Shown here piece by piece: positions 33,883 through 45,400 of a DNA stretch of 64,000 nt. Positions within the stretch are counted from its first letter, which is position 1. Every line of letters begins with the position of its first letter. A program made the translations under genes and the position numbers. The notes below the pieces were generated by a model, which was given only the letters and a program-made list of their open reading frames with translations, searched no databases and had not been told where the DNA came from. Source of the DNA: Thelonectria olida (Eukaryota > Ascomycota > Sordariomycetes > Hypocreales > Nectriaceae); NCBI GenBank assembly GCA_020736575.1, contig JAGPYM010000001.1:248001-312000 (forward strand), given 5' to 3'.

Positions 33883-35361
33883 TCACAACTCCTGCTCCTC
33901 CAAATCCTCCGTCCACGATGTCGGAGCCAGCCATGTAGCACACCCGATCATCAAGGCGAAGCACATCCCAAGACAGAACGGCCACCCCATCCACGACCGG
34001 AGCCCCAGTCCGAACAGACTGCCCATGCTCAACTCAAACGCCAGGAACCCAATCAACTCTCCCACGGCCAAGACGCCGAAGACGGAGCCCGTCCTTTCCC
34101 TCCTCGCACAACTCACCAACATGGCACGGCAGAGCGTGGGGAGGCCGGACCCAAGCGCCGACATGACGAGACCTGTCATGAGCACGGCTTCCTCCGTGAT
34201 GATCATCAGGAACATAGACCCAATCATCACGAGCGTGGCGCTCCCGCAGGCCATCGCCGAGTCCGCATGGTGTAAGCGGGTGCTCATGAACTTGCGCCAG
34301 AGCAGCGCGACGCCCGGGAGGAGGCACACCAACGTGACGAGCGTGACCAGACTTCTTTGCGAGATGACAAGCGCGGAGCGAGACAGGGACCAGCCGAACT
34401 GAAAAGGCATGAGACGGAAGAGGAGCTCAGATTGTATGCTCGCGAGTGGGATCGTGAGGACGGCGCCAGGAAGAAGCCAAGCAGCTGGCCCGGAGAAGAG
34501 GGACTTGAGCGTTTGAAGAATAGATTGTCTCGCGTCTGAAGCTGTGGCGTTGAATGAATCATTATAGGTTCTTGCAGGTAACGACTCGGGTGTGAAGACG
34601 ATGAGAATGGCACCGCCTCCAAACATGAGACCCAGAGATACGAAAAGCGTCGTCCACACGGACAAGAGAACGAGCTTCCCTGCTATGATCGGGGCGAGGA
34701 GCTGTCCGAAGAGAACGGAAGCAGTAACAATTTGGAACCAAGTCGCCCTACATCGTTCGGTGTCAGCTGGCTATTCCTCAAGGGCATCGCTGGGACTGAC
34801 CTTTTCCCAGCAGAGACTGTGTCTGAGATGATGGTAAAGACCATGGCCTCTGCAACGCTTCGGCCCCCTCCGACCATCAAGACACCCCCAAGGCCCCAGA
34901 TTGCCTGCAGAGGTACGGATCTCCACTGCCAGCAGATGAACATGGCGTATAGCTGGGCGAGACACATGCTCAGGAGACTCAGCGCGAGGACGGGGAGGCG
35001 ACCAGCTCGGTCTGCGAGGATGCCCAGAGGGAATGAAACAAGAGCGCCTATGAGAGAAGTTAGTTCTATGGCTCACCAGCAAGGAGAGAAGTAGCATACT
35101 TCCGACGGTAGTCGAGATCAAAACGCCCATGGAGATGGTATTCAGTTCCTGCTGGACCGACTCGATGTGACAGTCGGCCTCCGGGAGCAATTCGTCAGTC
35201 ATGATACTGTAGTCACGCTTGCAGATGATATCCTGCATCAATTTTACAAAGGGGAGATCGCTCAAGGAGGTTCCCAGCTGGATCACGAAGAGTGTGATAG
35301 CGAGGAATGGGAGTAGCCATCGCTTTGGGACAATTAGCGAGGAGAATGCGAGGCGCTTCAT
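33883..35361 (-). CDS. MFS transporter
   Basis: Major facilitator superfamily permease of the plasma or an internal membrane. Exons 35361-35100, 35047-34801 and 34747-33883, giving 457 residues. Both introns (52 and 53 nt) are GT-AG and restore MFS motifs. The first creates VGSALVSFPLGILADRAGRLP, which is motif A (G-x-L-x-D-R-x-G-R) between TM2 and TM3. The second joins SDTVSAGKR to ATWFQIVTASVLFGQ. TM1 begins WLLPFLAITLFVIQLG. A hydrophilic first loop with several Cys residues follows. The second half (LLPGAVLTIPLASIQ, SLVTLVTLVCLLPGVALLW, SATLVMIGSMFLMIITEEAV, and a last helix pair before ATWLAPTSWTEDLEEQEL) gives a total consistent with about 12 helices. Substrate unknown; the neighbour is a FluG homologue but co-function is only a guess. 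Confidence 0.88.
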
Positions 35362-36443
35362 GTTGAACCTTGAGAATGATGATGAGAGACTTCTGCCCGA
35401 GTATGAGTTTCTGACGATATTTGAACTTGAAGGTTTGGGAAGATTGAGGAATCGCTATCGTATTTTGCAACTGGCTCCAGCCGCGAGAGTGGACGAATAG
35501 ATCCTTATTCACAACAACGCGACAATAAACAACACACTCCGCAAACGGGTCATTGGCCAGACGCACACAACCCAATAGGACCATGAAACTCGGCCTGTTG
35601 AACGATGTCTTATTGCATCACTGCAAGTCTGTATTTGCAGCTTCTCCCTGGTGTCCTAAAACTGTTATAAATAGCTCGTTGAGATTTGAGGCTGGTGATT
35701 TGTGATAACTCACATCACCTTTGAGCATAAACACCCTCATTTCTTTCTTCCGATGTCTGGCGTCTTTCTAGACCCAACTCAATCTTGAATAATTGCTTTT
35801 GCTCATTGTAAAGTACAAGGCCATTCAACCAGGCTTTCATGTCCTTTGACGGGGACATGTTGCTCTCGGGGTCGCCGTCCACGAATCTAACAGATCACGC
35901 CTCGATGCCTCGCAACAATTGAACGACAACATGTTAGAACCTCAACTCAATACCCTGAGACTTAGCTCAGGCCGCTCAGCCCTTCGGTCTTTGGCAGGGG
36001 TCTCTCAGCCTAATGCTCTCCCACGACAAAGAGACGAACGAGGGGTCCTCAGGACAGCGGCTCGACTGCCCCTGAGGTCGTGATGTAAGACATCCTGAAC
36101 CTTCCTCAGATGCCCCTCAAACATGGCTTCTTTGAGGCTCTGAGAGGAGACAAGGATGACAGTCTCTCACCTGAATACTGAATGGGTAGTCGTAGTATCA
36201 TACAATTTTGTTTTGAAACACCACCATCCATTGTCGAAAACTTCCCAGCAACGCTCTTCTGTTCTCATTGATTATCTCGACATGAACACACATAAATATA
36301 TCGTCTCTCGCTCTAAGATATATTGTCCCTTAGCAAAAAAAACGCACTCGCCCCTTCAGACTTCCCTCGAACTCCTGAGATAGCCTCATCGACTACCACA
36401 CCTCCGCTCACAAGCCAGCGCCCACAACTCCACTGACAAAAAG
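35362..36443. other. Intergenic; includes structured inverted-repeat cluster
   Basis: About 1.1 kb upstream of the MFS start and of the small plus-strand ORF at 36444. The 36.15-36.44 kb part is C/T-rich with an A-run near 36336-36343 and looks like a leader or promoter for the small ORF. The central part holds the inverted-repeat cluster listed separately. Confidence 0.5.
35886..36144. repeat. Cluster of inverted CTCAG/CTGAG motifs, several hairpins
   Basis: Eight copies of CTCAG or CTGAG fall between 35955 and 36144: at 35955, 35966, 35975, 36004, 36048, 36072, 36105 and 36140. They pair as inverted repeats. CCTGAG (35954-35959) pairs with CTCAGG (35966-35971) across a 6-nt loop. CCTCAGG (36047-36053) pairs with CCTGAGG (36071-36077). 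In a nested hairpin, CTCAGA (36105-36110) pairs with TCTGAG (36139-36144), enclosing CCTCAAA (36115-36121) and TTTGAGG (36131-36137). A further 7-bp pair, TCTAACA (35886-35892) with TGTTAGA (35932-35938), lies just upstream. It may be an operator array, a structured non-coding RNA or a remnant of a foldback element. Confidence 0.6.
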
Positions 36444-36650
36444 ATGTGCTACGGAAGCAACCTCCGATGCCCCCAGTGCGGCGCCGGCTGGGAACGGGTC
36501 ATTACAGCCCGTTGTCCCCGTGCCGACGCAGCAAAAGAATGCCCAGAGATGATCATTGAGGGCGTGACGGAAATGAAACAGCCTTGCATTAAATGCCGTA
36601 GACATTCACGGCGCTTTGGCACTTATACGACTACGTCGAGTTCGCCGTAG
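36444..36650 (+). CDS. Small Cys-rich protein (68 aa), possible zinc-binding
   Basis: A 68-residue ORF with a good start context (GACAAAAAGATGTG) and a C/T-rich upstream leader. It encodes MCYGSNLRCPQCGAGWERV, then ARCPRADAAKECPEM, then QPCIKCRRHSRR. The six Cys after Cys2 fall as CPQC, C...C and CIKC, two CxxC pairs flanking a central pair, which suggests a small metal-binding fold. There is no signal peptide, so it is not a typical secreted effector. It stands alone in a gene-poor 7-kb island, just downstream of the inverted-repeat cluster. A spliced longer protein cannot be excluded. I do not recognise a named family. Confidence 0.5.
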   Translation: MCYGSNLRCPQCGAGWERVITARCPRADAAKECPEMIIEGVTEMKQPCIKCRRHSRRFGTYTTTSSSP

Positions 36651-39600
36651 CTTTGTCTACCTCACCCAGTCTTATGGCTGAGCGCCATTCGATGGTGCCA
36701 AGCACAAACTGGGATATCACGAGGGAGCATCGATATCCTCAGGACAGACAGAACTATAAGATATCGCTGTTCCTCAATCTAGGAGTTCCCCGGAGGAATC
36801 TCCCGCATTTCACTCCAACTGGTTCGAGGCAGTCCGGCTATGCTCGGCGGGGCACTCATGCATGTACGTTTCTTTTGTTTACAGGATTGGAGTTTGGGAA
36901 TAGATCGGGCAACACGGGAAGCTTCAGGATTAAGGATAGAAATTAGACGACATGTAGAAGAAGCAGTTGCAGACTTTTGTGTCTCATTGGGCCGCAAGTT
37001 AATCTAGTATCTACTTCGCATATGAGAACAAACCAAATAGTCGGAGGATGCTGATTTGGCACGGGGAAGCAGCTTGCCCTCCCATACAACTGTCCGCGGC
37101 CCTGGTGTAGCTTTGCGGAATTGCGACAAGTCAGAGCTCAACCAACCCCTTACGAGCACCATCCCCATGTCCTGGATAGATCAATTCTCCCAAATAGAAT
37201 GTGCTAAACATGTCAGTCCGGTCCCGTGATCGTTAAAAGCCAAGTCCAGCTTACAGCCCGAATCGTCGATGGCGCCCCCCGCTCACCGGACACGTAGCAG
37301 CGACGCACTTCAGCGTAGTGTTTTGAAGGAGAATAAGCCGTTGTTCGGATGGCGTAAAGAATGAAGCTGGTTGGTTTGAATGTCCCATTGGGCCCCCAAT
37401 AACAACACTAATCACTAGATGGAGGTTTCACTTCGTTGAGCCTTCTCCCTGCATTGGGTATGTTTGCTTTTTCTGCGCCCTTGCGTGGTTCAGCCAGCCG
37501 TGGGCTCTAGCGACTGCACCGAATCGCTGGTTCGGTAGATTGTTTGCTCCTCCTGGCGGGAGGTCCCTCTGGGCTAGGACGGGAGATCCGCAAGCTCCAT
37601 GGGCGAGGAGAGGAGGCTTGATGAGCCAGCAAACAAGCAAACAAGTAGGTCTCGTGCTTGGACAGACAGGTTGTTCGTGGCTTTCTCATGACAGCTCTGA
37701 GATCCATCATCCCAGGCGTTCCAGGCACGTCAGTGGTTGTTGGTCAAGATAAGGCTGGGGATCCCCCTGACTTGTGATGAGAACCTTGCATGTCTTATTA
37801 ACTAGTGCAGTGGCATCATCTCCACTAGTTCCATCAGATTGTGAGCTTGTGAAGAGCGAACAGCGGTCGATAGAGGAGTGTTGAGACTTCAAGGTGGATG
37901 ATATCAATCGGTAGTGATGCACAGAGAGTAGCGTGCAATTGGCGAGCTGGATGGGAGGCTAGCAGATATCTGAGCGACGATCGGATGACGAAACGGTGAA
38001 TGAGCTGTGCGGTCGGGAGCCAACCAGAGCTCACTCTGACACTCGGTCTTGACATCGTATCTGCAGGTGAGACTCTCAGACCCAAAGGGCATCGTGTCTA
38101 AGACATTTAGACCATGATCACGCCCGCGTCCGCGTCCCGCGAAGTCGGGAGCCGTCGGTCTGCGAAGCAGAGGAGAGGAATCTCTCTCACACGCTCTCTG
38201 GGACTGAGGCCGCCTCGGGAAAAAGACATCCGACCTGTGACCTGCCGTGCAGGATCGTAGTTTGAGTGACCCAGAGACGGTGAGCCTGTAGCCAATCACT
38301 CGCGTCACCTGCATATATGAAGCAGATTGAGTGTGATTTGACTTTTCAATAGCCGCCATGGTCTGAGAACTTGGGGGGGAAGGGCTCCCAGTTTGGAAGA
38401 GGACCAGAAGGACAGAAAGGTTCGGGCCACGAGGGCAACTGTCTAGCCGATGAGAGCATATCTCAACTGAAGCTTGTCATGGTTTGGGAAGTGGCTGCGT
38501 TACACGGCTCGGGCTAATACTGGACCAACCAATCTTCCGTGTCGTGCCAACAACCGTGTCCGCGCATCATCTCAATAGATCTTGACCAGTCGTGTCGCGG
38601 ATGATGGCAGGGCCACCAGCGCCGCAGTCTGTCGAGGCGAAGAAAGAATATATTCGTACCCCATCGGCACGAATCAGCTGTAAGTATGCGGAGAGAAGCA
38701 TAGCTGCCGAGACATGTTGACAACTAAGATGGAGACAAGAGAAGGCCCCCCCAAAGTCCATGGGGGCCCGTCATTGCAGTTTGAAGTCAGAGAGATCGAT
38801 CTAATTCGTAAGTAAGTGCTTGCATGACTTTGTACACGTGTACGGATAGCTACTTGAATGGAGATTCCGAGCCGGCCCCCCCGGTCTGTTGGATTCCAAG
38901 CCTGGACTATTGAGATTCTGTTGCCTTGCTGGTCAAGACTGTGAAATGAAGATCGGTTTGCCCGTGCATCACGAGAAACATTCATGACGCCCGCCGCAGA
39001 AAGTCGGATCCCTTGTCAATGATGGCACTACGCCGCAGAAGTGCCGTTGATTGATGACTGTAAACTTCCGGTCGGCTCCGTATCTGCACACAACCGGACT
39101 TCTAGGCTCATCAGACTCAATCTTGCGTCTCATGCCATCGGACTAACAAGTTGCTGCAGCGTTATTCTGCATTAGTCGACCAGCAAACGCCGGGGACTAC
39201 GGAGTAAAGCACTTCAGATGCAAGCTGTTTCGGGGGTTAAAGTCTCAACTGGAAGCAATGGCGCGAGTCTAGACTTTGAGCTCTCCATCAGTCTCATATC
39301 AGCGGTCTGCGTCCCGGGGTTGCCTTTGCCTATTTGCCTTTTAGTTGAGTACGGGACGGCAAGCATTCCATTGATCCGCGTGGCTTGTGGATCGTCTTGA
39401 CTGGGCTTGAGGACTAGAGGCACCGTCGCCCGGTTAGGACTTTCGGAGTGCTGCCACGGTGCCCAGTGCCACGCCAGGAGATGCCTCTGGGTGGCCGGTG
39501 TGAGGACTGGACAGTGCTGGGCGTGCGACGGCGCGAGTCTGTGCGTGGTAATATCAATCAAACGGACCAGCCAACCACGATGCCAGTGGAGGAGGCTGCA

Positions 39601-42492
39601 TTCTGGATCAAAGGCGAGGGGCAGCGTGACGTTTGAAGGTATCATGGTTGCTGCTATCTCACAATCAGAGTATCGTCTTGAGAACGAAACGACAAATATA
39701 GCAACACCCTGTATCAAGTTACTTCGTGTATGTAAGTTGAAACACGTAGTCTGAGATAAGAACTGAAGTGGGAATCCAGGATAGCAGTAGAACAGTTGGT
39801 TTCGTCTCACTCAGACCTTGAGTTGGAGGGCAGGGAGACCAGGGCCAGCACAAAGGACGGAAGGGGATGGATGGATGAATGGATGAAGATGAAATCCTGC
39901 CGAAGCCGTGTGGAGTAAACGAACCCTGGCTAGGGGACTGAGGGGGGAGCCGGAGCAACGATGTAACCGTAAACCATGGCTGGATTCATATATCGTCTCA
40001 GCAGGACTGGGTCGCTTCGAGAAAACGCCAGGATCCGGTTCGATGAAGCTTAGAATGGTATGTTTGAGGAAAGAAGAAGAAAATTGTGAGAAAGAAGCAA
40101 AAAAGGCCCAAGATGTATTCGTCCGAAGAAAAATCGAGGAGGAAAAGGAAAAGTCCATAAATCCGAGGGGAAAACCCCAGCCAGTCCTGCACGCCAGGCG
40201 AGAAAATGGACTGATAATCCACCTCCTCAAACATCTCGAGTTGAGGTGGATGAACATGGTGATGCTGAAGCCGCACGGATCTCGAATAACTGGATGAGGA
40301 AACGGGGAGCTGACTGTGCAGCGAGGAGGGAAGCCACACTGTGTCGACTATGACCCCTTCCTTTCTCATCGGCAACCTACTGACAAGACGGACAAGACCT
40401 TTGGACGATGAGTTGAGGAAGGTACAAATGCAGGTATTACATCAGGCCGTGCTTGACCCAAGAAATCAAGGCTTGCTGCGATGCCACCTGTCAGTGCGCA
40501 GTACGAAGCAGCCACGGGAACGACGGGACGGCTGGTGGTGATGGCAATCAGCCACCAGCCGTAATGAAAGCTGTCCAGCCTGACGAGGTGGCAACTAATA
40601 ATGATTGATGGCGTGCCAGGATGAAAGCTTTGGTGAAGCGGACGGAAGTCGCGAAAGGGGTACGGCACCGTGCAGACGAAACTGTGTATCGTGCAGGTCC
40701 CCCCGTGAGGTAACTGCCTGTCCAGGAGAAGACTGAAAGAGAGTGGAAGGAAGCTTCCCTCCGATCCGTCTTTCCCTCGCCCTTCCCTGTTGGTTGTTTT
40801 AGCTGGGTCCCTGCTGAATCGCATCGTAATAAACGCACAACACCACCAAAGATCCTGATTCGAGTTGGCTCATGGAATCTATCCCAGTCGAGCGTTCGAA
40901 ACGACTTTACCCACAGTCTGCAGCTTGCAGCACGCAGTCGAACGAGGGCCCTGACTCGAACCCTTGAATCAGGAACGGAGACGGTGGGACCCGGCCATCC
41001 ATCCACCATCGTTAATCATCCACCACCGCATGCACACATCCATCCCCGTCCAAGACTAGGCCAGTGCTGCTCGTGGGAAAGACGAGGACCCCAACGAGCC
41101 GTCCGCAATCCCGCGCTTTGTGCCACTAGAATGCTGTCAGAGCACCCCGACGCCGCAGCAAGCTATGTTTGTGAAGGCAACCTGTGAGTGCGTTTTAAAG
41201 GGGGCCCATAACTCGGGCTTCCAACAAAAGGTTTTAACATCCATGACAGGGGACGAAGAAAGTCCTTGTAGCTCCTCATGTCCCACGCTCACACGCATTC
41301 TGATTCATCACTCACAGGAAGCTTAGACGCAGGGGACCACGGACTCCCAAACGGACAAGGACCACCGCAGAACCACAGCCCACCACAAATCCACGAGCTA
41401 CGGGGGGTGGAGGACGATCCAATCCTAATCATAATCCTTTCCCCTCCACCGTTCATTCACCAGCCGACTCTTCTTTGGTACCTTACCAAACCCAGCCTGG
41501 CCCAGGGGCCGATTGAGCGAGCGAACGAGCGAAACGAGTACTACACTCCCGTGCAGCCTCCTGCGGGAGCCCAACCAGTGTGCTGGCTCAACTTTGTTCA
41601 TTTTAACTTCTCTTCCTTCACCTTGTCACGCTCTTGGTGTGAGAAAAGGCTTGTTTTGCTTGCTTTTTGCGCCGTCCCGACAATTTGAGGCGGCATCACT
41701 TCCCGTCTTCTTGGCCATCATTGTGATAGGTACGTGCTTTATTGGCCATTCTTATTCCCCGACATCCTTCTTCGCAAGCAATCTCCCGCATCGGTGTTGG
41801 CATTTGTACTCGCAATCGCATTCCCTCAGATGCTTTGTTTGCTTGCGCTTGGCTGCTGGTGAAGTCGGTGAACCCCAACGTCGCTGCAGACGCAAACGCG
41901 ACCGCAAACGCAGAAGTCGACCGAGACGGAATTGTCTGCGTACAAACCATCGTGCTACACACACTCGAGACGTACGTGCCGACGCACCCCAACCCTCACG
42001 CTCGCAATCTCTTGCGAGACATTCCCGATTGGCACGCCCCAGAAGTCTTGGTGACGTCTGCCGCTCGCGTGGTCCAGCTGTTGCCGTGTTCCAATGGTAG
42101 CACGAGCTGTGAGTTGAGGTTACGCATGAGCTTTGCTCCGTTCCCGGCATCTGCCGCTGTACCCAATCACTGGACACCAGCTACTGCACTCGAGCCGTAC
42201 CGCTTTGATTTGATCTCTTGCCGCTTCAGCTTTTCTCTGTTCTGGCTTTGTCCACTAACGCAATTCAGCCTCCAGCACCTTGCCGCGAAACCAATGTGTG
42301 TGTAACCTCTCCACCATCAAAGAGGTCTCTCGACTGTCCATCTCCGAGCCTGCGCCTGCGCATACCTGGGCTTACGCTCCCTTTGGGCTGCCTCGTGCCA
42401 GCCAGCTGCAACAAACAATTCTCGAGCGACTTTTCGTCCTACCTTTCGCATTGGGTGACCGTCCGAGGTCTACCCGCCTATAGAAACCACCC
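36651..42492. other. Gene-poor island, about 5.8 kb
   Basis: The longest stretch without a supported gene. ORFs of 60-200 codons exist on both strands (for example 37904-38359 and 39214-39810 on minus) but overlap each other and show no domain, splice or codon-use support. No terminal repeats, reverse transcriptase or transposase motifs were seen. The last 0.8 kb (41.7-42.49 kb) is probably the leader of the next gene; it includes a GTACGT donor-like site at 41730 and so may hold a 5' UTR intron. Confidence 0.5.
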
Positions 42493-45400
42493 ATGGCGTC
42501 CCCGAACCCCGACGCGACTATGTCGAGACCTACGTCTGGCATCGTCGTTCCTCCCCGCGGCGTGAGGTCTCGGACACAGAGCGTTTCTAGCGACAGGCCT
42601 TCAACAATCGCCCACAGTCTGATGTCACCCCCTTTAACAGTATCGCCTGAGGCGGCTTTCATAGCTTCTTCAGCTGCTTCCCAAATCGTCACGAACGACC
42701 ACGACACTCACGCCGAGACCTGGTACGACCAGCATGGCATTGAGCCCGCCGGAGAAACTGCCCTAGTATCTTCAGAGGCTCTCCTACTCGTCAACAACTT
42801 CCTCGACCAGCTCCTTTTCAACTTTCTCTCCGTTGCCCGAGCCACTACGCTCTCGGCGTTGCGACCAGCTGTTACCGAAGTCCTGAAACCAAAACTTGCC
42901 AAGGATGCCGTCAACAACGCAGATGAGGAGCTACGCGAATACCTTGGAGAGGGTGATGAGGAGGACTACGTGCAGCCTCAAGGCGCCGATCCATCTCGGG
43001 ACTGGGATCTCGAGCTGGTATGGAAGCGCACAAGACTACGTTGCATGGTATACTCATCGTTAGGAGATATGGAGGAGGAAGACGAAGATTTGTACATGGA
43101 GCAGGAGAACCTCGAGATTGGAGCTGATGAGCAAATCTCAGCTGTCATCTCCCCTGCTGTTGCCATTTTCTTGACCTCCGTCCTCGAATACATGGGCGAG
43201 CTTACGCTCACGGTCGCTGGCCAGGCCGCATATCATAGGTTGCGCGCCAAATACCAAAAAGATATCAAGGAAGGTGTCAGCAACCTGACGGACATTGTGG
43301 ACCGCATCGTTGTCGAAGAGCATGACATGGAAAGAGTCGCTCTAGACCGGACACTGGGACGACTGTGGAGGGGCTGGAAGAAGAGAATTCGGTCTCCCAC
43401 CTATGATGCCAGTGGTCGACCATATTCAAGGTCGTCTACGAGTCATTTGCGACGTGATAGCAACCTGACTGAGCTCAGCAGGACCATCACTCACAGCGAC
43501 GGTGAGAACGAGACCAAGGATGGGAAGAGCGGGCTTAAGGATTCGCCTGAAGCAATACCACTCCCAATGGCCAGCAATGACGTGGATGAGATTGAAGTTC
43601 CCGGACTTGCGAGCTACAGCGACGACGAGGACGATGAAGTAGAGGAGGAGAACGACACAAACGGACGCCGTCCTAAGAGTTTACTGATTCTACCACTGGC
43701 AAGCGGAACTGGGCTTCCAACCCCAACCATATCGCAACCGAACACTCCTGACTTTACGGGCCGCAAGCGATCCAACTCTCTCCCCACTCCCGGCACTTCC
43801 CCATTCCGAGCTGCTGTCAAACGAAATCAAGAGACATCATCTCCGGAGAAGGACGCCGTTGAGGAAGTACAGGACGCCAAAGACGTGTCTAAAGAGAATG
43901 AGGCAATCGCAGAGAGCAAGCCTGTAGATGAACCTGAGCCACTCGAGAAAAAGCCCCAGGAATCGCTACCTAAGGGGAAGCGACTGTCAAAGATCGTGAC
44001 TGATACGTCTACGGCGTCGGCTTTCCGCCGAGCTCGTCGAACACCGACCGATGAGCACGATGGAACGTATGAGAGGGCTGAGATCATGACCAGTTCCCGA
44101 GTATCAGTAGCTGGCAGCGTATCCCCCGCCCTATCCGATACTGGAGGCCCATTCACCCTGAAAAGGTCCAATAGTGTGCATTCAGCTCGCATCATTGAAG
44201 TCGCAGGGCCTAAGAGCCCCAGCGGATCTCGCTCGCCATCTGTGGACACTACCGATCGAGTGCGCCCAGCCAGTATCACCATTTCTAACCACTCCAACCA
44301 CAGCAGTACTCTGTCCATCAAGTCCAACTCTGAGGAGCCGCAGCTTCCCAAGGTTGTTGCGACTGTATCTCGCTCGGCGGTCTCCAATACAAAAAGCCGA
44401 TCCCCAGTTGATCGAATGAGAGGATCTCTTTCCAATGCTGCTACCATCTCCGAGTCAGAGGAAGAGGTCGAGAGCGAGTCTTCTCCCAAAGACCAGAAGA
44501 CCACAAGGAACTACAACTCATCTCCCCTAATGCAGTCTGTGCCAGAGGTTCCTGCTCAGCGCAGAAGGCCACAACCCCTGATTGGGTTGCCCGCGCAGCC
44601 TCAATCATCGTCTCATAGGAAGTCATCATCTGGGACCAAAGTAACCGTCTTGCGGACACCTAGTGCACCCTCTCCCCTCCCCGAGGATAGGGCAGCTGAG
44701 ATCTCTCGAAAGACACCGACTCAAAGCAGTTGGCGTGGTGACAAGGCTCCCACATCACCAACCCATAGCATCGGGATGGTCTCGATTGAACGGTCTAAGA
44801 CTAAAGACGATGATGATGATGAAGCGGCGCCAAGTGCGTTTGCTCCGCGACCTATCCACACGTCTGGGTCCTCTGCCTCGTCGGGGACTGCCCGCCTCAA
44901 GGCTGTGCGGACTTCCGAGGAAAACAATACGCGATCAGAGAATGTCGCCCGAAACTTTGAGGAGCTGATCCAGAGCAATCAAACCATCACCTACACTCTT
45001 ACGCCGGAGAACATGCGTGATATGGATGTGAGTCAAGGCCTGGAATCCACTAGTGAGTAGGCAATGTACTAATCGTCGTAGCATAAGCGATCTCTCGAGC
45101 AGCCTATTGCCCACAAAGCGTCATGGAAGAGTGACGACAAGGCCCATAACCGATCTCGGTCGTCGTCTGCAGCTACCGACATCAAGCCTCATCACCGTAC
45201 CACCGGATTGGCTGATGAGAAACCCAAAGGACTTACTGGTTCTCCTTTGGCTTCGAAACCGGCACGGGGCTCCGTGGCCGCTCGAGACGCCCGGGTGCCT
45301 GGTGAATCTATTGCGGATTTTGCAGAATTTATCAAATCTACCGGTCCTTCAGGAGATAACCGCCCCGCCCCTCTCCGTAGCAATCCGACTGGCATGCCAT

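Noticed and set aside
36444..36650. Reading the small Cys-rich ORF as a secreted effector
   Set aside because: No N-terminal hydrophobic signal peptide. The Cys spacing suits metal binding rather than disulfide knots.
37904..38359. 151-codon minus ORF in the gene-poor island
   Set aside because: No domain, biased composition or splice support. Overlapping ORFs on the same and opposite strand are equally long.
39214..39810. 198-codon minus ORF
   Set aside because: Open by composition only; a plus-strand ORF covers the same DNA, and there are no recognisable motifs.
40920..40990. GGTTCGAGTC-like B box on the minus strand
   Set aside because: The flanking five bases do not pair into a T-stem and no cloverleaf is possible.
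35362..42492. A hidden biosynthetic or defence cluster in the gene-poor island
   Set aside because: No synthase, transposase, reverse transcriptase, NLR-like or CRISPR-like features are visible on either strand.
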